Part shown: piece by piece, positions 49,570 through 53,738 of the stretch
Numbering within the stretch: position 1 is the stretch's first letter
Layout of the letters: each line of letters opens with the position of its first letter
From: Ga0074130 sp035565355
Lineage (GTDB): Bacteria; Pseudomonadota; Gammaproteobacteria; Burkholderiales; Rhodocyclaceae
Direction of reading: 5' to 3'
Length of the DNA stretch: 53,738 nt
Assembly (NCBI GenBank): GCA_035565355.1
Contig: DATMSM010000063.1
Coordinates: forward strand, 1 to 53,738
Translations under genes and position numbers: made by a program
The notes under the pieces: model-generated
What the model was told of the DNA's origin: nothing
The model's database searches: none
Seen by the model: only the letters and a program-made list of their open reading frames with translations

Positions 49570-50607
49570 GTGAACGCGCCTCAAAGTCCCGTGGATATTG
49601 CTGCCTTGCGCGTCGCCCAGCCGGCGCTGGCGGCCGCTTCTCGACACGGGACGCTATTTCGCAGCCTGGCCTGGTTTGAGAATCTGCGCGCACATGGATT
49701 GGAGGCGCTGCGCAAGCTGGATGCGCTGATGCTGCCAGCCGATGGCAAGGGCTGCCTGCCTTTGCTCGATGATGGCGAATGCCTGCGCGGCCTCGCCAAT
49801 TACTACAGCAGCCTCTACGGCCCCATCGGCGGCCTGCCGGCAGGCCTGGCTGCCAGCCTGCGTGAGCGCGGGCGCGCGGTGGTGGATCTGCATCCGCTCG
49901 ATCCCTGCGCGCCGGAGTTCCAGCAGCTCAAGCAGGCACTGACCGAGGCCGGCTACTGGGTCGATGATTACTTCTGCTTCGGCAACTGGTATCTCGAGAC
50001 TGCGGGCCGTACGTACCTCAGCTATTTGGCGACACGCCCGTCCCAGCTGCGCAATAATCTGCAGCGTGGCCGGGGGCGGCTGGACAAGGTCGGGCCGTGG
50101 CGAATCGCAATCCAGCAACACGATGACGACAGGCTGGAGCGCGCCATCGCCGCCTTTGATCACGTGTACGCGCGGAGCTGGAAGCAGCCTGAGCCGCAGC
50201 CCGATTTCATTCCCAATCTGTGCCGCACGGCGGCGTGCGAAGGCTGGTTGCGCCTGGGCGTGCTGTATCTCAACGAAACGCCGCTCGCCGCCCAGTTGTG
50301 GCTCACGCATGACGGCATCGCCAACATCTACAAGCTGGCTTACGACGAGGATGGCGCGCAGTATTCCGCCGGCACGGTGCTGACGGCAGCCATGTTCGAA
50401 CAGGCGCTGGATGTCGATCGGGTCGCCGAGGTCGACTATCTCAACGGCGACGAACCCTACAAGCAGGACTGGATGGAACACCGGCGCGAGCGCCACGGCA
50501 TCATCGCCTTCGACCTCGCGCAATGGCGCGGCCTCAAGGCCGGGTTGCGGCATTGGGCCGGGCGCGGCGCGCGCATGCTGCGCTCGCGGACGGAGCCGGC
50601 ATCATGA
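49570..50607 (+). CDS. GNAT/FemAB-like acyltransferase of the exosortase A cluster
   Basis: A protein of about 345 residues with the GNAT-fold acetyltransferase domain (CelD/BcsL or FemAB-like type) around residues 120-310; the segments RPSQLRNNLQRGRGRLDK and EVDYLNGDEPYKQDWMEHRR are typical of this group in XrtA loci. Its role may be in modifying exopolysaccharide or amino-sugar precursors. The start is uncertain: GTG 49570 is used here, with GTG 49591 and a TTG at 49492 as alternatives. The next gene overlaps by 4 bp (ATGA). Confidence 0.75.
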   Translation: MNAPQSPVDIAALRVAQPALAAASRHGTLFRSLAWFENLRAHGLEALRKLDALMLPADGKGCLPLLDDGECLRGLANYYSSLYGPIGGLPAGLAASLRERGRAVVDLHPLDPCAPEFQQLKQALTEAGYWVDDYFCFGNWYLETAGRTYLSYLATRPSQLRNNLQRGRGRLDKVGPWRIAIQQHDDDRLERAIAAFDHVYARSWKQPEPQPDFIPNLCRTAACEGWLRLGVLYLNETPLAAQLWLTHDGIANIYKLAYDEDGAQYSAGTVLTAAMFEQALDVDRVAEVDYLNGDEPYKQDWMEHRRERHGIIAFDLAQWRGLKAGLRHWAGRGARMLRSRTEPAS

Positions 50608-52148
50608 CGCGGGCAGACACGACTTTGTATCGTCATCTGCTCGACCATCTGCCGGCGCACGCTGCTGCTGCCGCGCCGACGTCGGTGGCGCTGCGCGATG
50701 CACAAGGCAGCCTTGGTTATGCCGAATTCGACGCTGCCATCACGGCCTGTGCCCACGGTCTGCTCGATCTCGACCTGCAGCGCGGCGAGCGTGTCGGCAT
50801 CTATCTGGACAAGCGGCGCGAGAGCGTCATCGCCGCCTTTGGTGCGGCACGCGCCGGCGGCGTTTTCGTTCCCATCAATCCGCTGCTCAAGCCCACCCAG
50901 GTCGAGCACATCCTGCGCGACTGCAATGTGCGGATACTCATCACCTCGGCCGAACGCCGCGATGTTCTCCAGCCTGTATTGCCCGCCTGCCCCGACCTGC
51001 GCCAGGTGATCTGCCTCGGCGCGGAATGGGATGCGCTGCTGACTGCCCCGGCCGGCAACACGCATCGCGTCATCGACAGCGATATGGCGGCCATTTTCTA
51101 CACTTCGGGCAGCACCGGCCGACCCAAAGGCGTGATGCTCTCGCACCGCAATCTTGTCAGCGGCGCCGCCAGTGTCGCCAGCTATCTCGGCAATCATGCC
51201 GGCGATCGTCTGATCGCCGCCCTGCCCCTGTCCTTCGACGCCGGCTTCAGTCAAGTGACGACGGCTTTTCATGCCGGCGCAGAGGTCGTGCTGCACAACT
51301 ACCTGCTGCCGCAGGACCTGTTGAAAACGCTGGTACGCGAAAAGGTCACCGGCCTTACCGCGGTGCCGCCACTGTATATGCAGCTGGTACAGCAAAGCTG
51401 GCCTGCAGGGCTGGATGAACACCTGCGCTATTTCGCCAACACCGGCGGGCGCATGCCGCTGGCCACGCTGCAGCAGTTGCGCGCCGCCCTGCCGCGCAGC
51501 CAGCCCTATCTGATGTACGGCCTGACCGAGGCCTTCCGTTCCACCTACCTGCCGCCCGCGGAAGTTGATGCGCGCCCCGATTCCATCGGCAAGGCAATAC
51601 CCAATGCCGAGGTGCTGGTGCTGCGCCCGGATGGCAGCGAATGCGCCGCCGACGAGCCCGGCGAGCTGGTGCATCGTGGGCCGCTGGTGGCGATGGGCTA
51701 CTGGAATGACGCCGCCGCCACCGCACAACGCTTTAAGCCGCTGCCGCGCGCGCCCGGACAAACACTCGACGAAATCGCTGTGTTCTCCGGCGACACCGTG
51801 CGCCGTGATGCCGACGGCTTTCTCTACTTCATCGGCCGCAAGGACGAGATGATCAAGACCTCGGGCTACCGCGTCAGCCCCACCGAGCTCGAAGAGGCCG
51901 CGCATGCCACCGGCCTTGTCGCCGAATGCTGCGCCTACGGCGTCGAGGACGCGGCCCTGGGCCAGCGCATCCAGCTGACCGTAGTGCCCACCGATGCAGG
52001 CCTGACCAGCGACACGCTGCTTGCCGCCCTGCGCACCCGCCTGCCGGCCTATATGCTGCCGGCACAGATCACACTGCGCCCCACGCCCTTGCCGCGCAAT
52101 GCCAATGGCAAGCTCGACCGGCAATTGATTGGCGACCAAACCCGATGA
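50604..52148 (+). CDS. Acyl-CoA ligase (AMP-forming), exosortase A-associated
   Basis: A 514-residue ANL-superfamily enzyme that activates a carboxylic acid as an adenylate. The P-loop is FYTSGSTGRPKGV (about residues 163-175), the A5 motif YGLTEAF (about 302), the A7/A8 region GDTVRRDADGFLYFIGRKDEMIK (described by GDTVRRD and GRKDEMIKTSGYRVSP) and the A10 lysine NANGKLDR. Such a ligase is a standard part of XrtA loci, with a PLP decarboxylase and a carrier protein. The substrate is unknown. Confidence 0.9.
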   Translation: MTRADTTLYRHLLDHLPAHAAAAAPTSVALRDAQGSLGYAEFDAAITACAHGLLDLDLQRGERVGIYLDKRRESVIAAFGAARAGGVFVPINPLLKPTQVEHILRDCNVRILITSAERRDVLQPVLPACPDLRQVICLGAEWDALLTAPAGNTHRVIDSDMAAIFYTSGSTGRPKGVMLSHRNLVSGAASVASYLGNHAGDRLIAALPLSFDAGFSQVTTAFHAGAEVVLHNYLLPQDLLKTLVREKVTGLTAVPPLYMQLVQQSWPAGLDEHLRYFANTGGRMPLATLQQLRAALPRSQPYLMYGLTEAFRSTYLPPAEVDARPDSIGKAIPNAEVLVLRPDGSECAADEPGELVHRGPLVAMGYWNDAAATAQRFKPLPRAPGQTLDEIAVFSGDTVRRDADGFLYFIGRKDEMIKTSGYRVSPTELEEAAHATGLVAECCAYGVEDAALGQRIQLTVVPTDAGLTSDTLLAALRTRLPAYMLPAQITLRPTPLPRNANGKLDRQLIGDQTR

Positions 52149-53326
52149 CTGGCACGCTCGCCGCTCGCCGCGCGCCGACCGTCCTACCGCTGCTCTGGCT
52201 GCTGACGGTCGCCGTCATCTACTATGGCTCGCTCTATCCTTTCCAGCTGCAGCCGCTGGAGAATCCGTCACGCGCGATTGACTATCTGCTCGGCACCATA
52301 GGCGAATGGGATCGTGCCGGCGATCTGCTCTCGAACATCCTGCTCTACATCCCCTGCGGGCTGTTCGGCATGCTGGCGCTCAGGGACCGACTCCCGGTCG
52401 GCCTCGCCATCCTCACTGCGACACTCGCGGGTACGGCACTCTCGTGCTCGGTGGAATTCCTGCAGTACTACGCCGAGTATCGCAATCCGACCTGCGGCGA
52501 CATCTATGCCAATACCATCGGCAGTGCCGTCGGCGCTTCGGCCGGCTTGCTGGCCAGCCGCCACTTTCAGCCCGCCTGGGCGGCGCCGCTAGTGCAGCAT
52601 CCGCGCGCCTCCTTGCTACTCGCCCTGTGGCTGGGCGCACGGCTCTATCCCTATGTACCGACCATAGACCTGCACAAGTACTGGCGCGCGCTCAAGCCCC
52701 TGGCACTGGCGCCCGAGCTGCCGCCAAGCGAGCTGCTGCGTTACCTGATTGCCTGGCTTTTCATCGCCGCGCTGATCCATGCCTGCTACGGTGCCAAGCG
52801 CTGGACGCTGGTGTTCGCCATTTTCGTCACCGGCTTCTTCGCCGCCAAGGTGCTGATCACGAATCTCGTCATCAAGCCGGCCGATCTGATCGGCTGCCTC
52901 TGTGCCGGGCTGCTGTGGCTGACGTTCCTTGCGCGCGTACATGCGCGCTATCTGCTCTTGTCACTGCCCTACCTGGGCCTCCTGTTGTTCATTCTGCTGA
53001 CGCCGTTCAGCTTCAGCGAGGTGGCGCTGCGCGACTACGGCTGGGTTCCGTTCAAAAGCCTGATGCACGGCTCCATCGGCGTGAATGTGCAATCCTTCTG
53101 CGAGAAGAGCGCGCTCTACGGCGGCATGATCTGGCTGCTGGCACGCGGCGGCTTCTCGCTCGCCGTTGCCACCCTGCTGACTGCCGGGTTGCTGTTTGCC
53201 TGCAGCTATATGCAGATTTTCCTGCCCGGCCGCAGCGCGGAAATCACCGACGTGCTTATCGGTCTCCTGATGGGCATCGTCTTCGCCTGCCTGCCGCGAG
53301 AGGCCGGGCCGAGCCGTCATGAATAA
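52145..53326 (+). CDS. VanZ-family membrane protein
   Basis: A 393-residue protein with about ten membrane segments. The first half has the VanZ pattern: YYGSLYPFQLQPL near the start, GDLLSNILLYIPCGLFGML (about residues 59-77) and ELF...CGDIYANTIGSAVGA (about 120-133). VanZ-like proteins are common in exosortase loci, with unknown function there. It overlaps the ligase gene by 4 bp and the next gene by 8 bp. The second half is a poorly conserved multi-helix region. Confidence 0.85.
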   Translation: MTGTLAARRAPTVLPLLWLLTVAVIYYGSLYPFQLQPLENPSRAIDYLLGTIGEWDRAGDLLSNILLYIPCGLFGMLALRDRLPVGLAILTATLAGTALSCSVEFLQYYAEYRNPTCGDIYANTIGSAVGASAGLLASRHFQPAWAAPLVQHPRASLLLALWLGARLYPYVPTIDLHKYWRALKPLALAPELPPSELLRYLIAWLFIAALIHACYGAKRWTLVFAIFVTGFFAAKVLITNLVIKPADLIGCLCAGLLWLTFLARVHARYLLLSLPYLGLLLFILLTPFSFSEVALRDYGWVPFKSLMHGSIGVNVQSFCEKSALYGGMIWLLARGGFSLAVATLLTAGLLFACSYMQIFLPGRSAEITDVLIGLLMGIVFACLPREAGPSRHE

Positions 53327-53738
53327 ATCCTGCGCATCCTGGCCCAGCCGCAACGGCGAGTTGCTGATCGGCGGCCGCACTCTGGATGAAATCGCCAGCA
53401 CGCTGCACTGCGACGCCTTCTACGCCTATGACCGCGCGCACCTGGAGCGCCGCATGGCCGAGCTGCGTGCGGCCTTGCCGCCCGCCATCGGCATTCACTA
53501 TGCCGTCAAGGCCAACCCCCTGCCCACGCTGGTCACCTGCATGGCAGCGCTGGTCGATGGTCTGGATGTCGCCTCCCTGCGCGAGATGCAGGTGGCGCTT
53601 GGCAGCGGCATGCGGCCAGCAGCCATCAGCTATGCGGGTCCGGGCAAGACCGTGCGCGATCTCGAAGCGGCCGTGGAGGCCGGCGTCCTGCTCAACCTCG
53701 AATCGGTGCGCGAGGCCGAAACCCTGGCGCGCGTCAGC
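53319..53738 (+). CDS. PLP-dependent decarboxylase, exosortase A-associated (partial)
   Basis: The first 140 codons of a fold-type III (alanine racemase/ornithine-DAP decarboxylase type) enzyme that continues past the window. The PLP lysine is K64 in IHYAVKANPLPT, and LVDGLDVASLREMQVAL and AISYAGPGKTVRDLE follow in the family order. Together with the adjacent acyl-CoA ligase this matches the exosortase A (XrtA) gene set. The substrate may be a diaminopimelate- or lysine-like amino acid, but that is not known. Confidence 0.9.
   Translation, partial: MNKSCASWPSRNGELLIGGRTLDEIASTLHCDAFYAYDRAHLERRMAELRAALPPAIGIHYAVKANPLPTLVTCMAALVDGLDVASLREMQVALGSGMRPAAISYAGPGKTVRDLEAAVEAGVLLNLESVREAETLARVS

Noticed and set aside
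1..53738. CRISPR array
   Set aside because: I find no regularly spaced direct repeats of 25-40 bp. The attC repeats in 48128-48972 are separated by genes.

Overview
The window is GC-rich chromosome from a betaproteobacterium. I would guess Rhodocyclales or Nitrosomonadales, but only the class level is secure. The evidence is the rpsB-tsf-pyrH-frr-uppS-cdsA-dxr-rseP-bamA-ompH-lpxD-fabZ-lpxA-lpxB-rnhB gene order, an exosortase A (XrtA/PEP-CTERM) cluster, malate:quinone oxidoreductase, an O2-independent ubiquinone module (UbiV/UbiT) and a class III ribonucleotide reductase. It suggests a facultative anaerobe, possibly a denitrifier.

Region by region. (1) 1-6137 is an anaerobic-life block: the end of ubiV, ubiT, a DGC-domain protein, a DUF2249 protein, a Yip1-family membrane protein, an FNR/DNR-type regulator, nrdG, a separate glycyl-radical mini-gene, nrdD and a DUF3079 protein. 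Three FNR/DNR-type TTGA-N6-TCAA boxes lie in its promoters. One is centred 41.5 bp upstream of the start predicted for the DUF2249 gene. (2) 6158-9109 holds a YigZ-family protein, an alpha/beta hydrolase and mqo. (3) 9134-11126 is a low-GC insertion of about 2 kb. It is bounded by a 26-bp near-perfect copy of the 3' end of tRNA-Leu, carries integrase arm-type repeats phased by 11 bp at both ends, and encodes two unknown membrane proteins but no integrase (a CIME-like element). (4) 11126-11701 is a tRNA cluster (Leu, Gly, Cys, Gly) with a near-consensus promoter. (5) 11737-28327 holds an SPFH/NfeD pair and then the long envelope, lipid A and translation cluster, all on the minus strand. (6) 28611-33076 holds map, glnD and a WYL regulator on plus. 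33083-34448 holds def and an S-methyl-5'-thioinosine phosphorylase on minus. bipA follows on plus. (7) 36462-45990 on minus holds an HPP-CBS membrane protein with an NsrR-like operator, hpt, galU, ligA, a zipA-like gene and smc; queF then diverges on plus.

(8) 46668-49406 is a chromosomal integron: a frameshifted intI, a LexA (SOS) box, an attI site and four cassettes with three recognisable attC sites. All four cassettes encode small membrane proteins or a lipoprotein of unknown function. (9) From 49570 to the end is an exosortase A-associated operon: a GNAT/FemAB-like protein, an acyl-CoA ligase, a VanZ-family protein and a PLP-dependent decarboxylase that runs off the window. Its genes overlap by 4 to 8 bp.

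The accessory content is thus two horizontally acquired loci, the tRNA-Leu element and the integron. The most unusual core features are the split class III RNR and its apparent placement in one operon with an FNR/DNR-type regulator.
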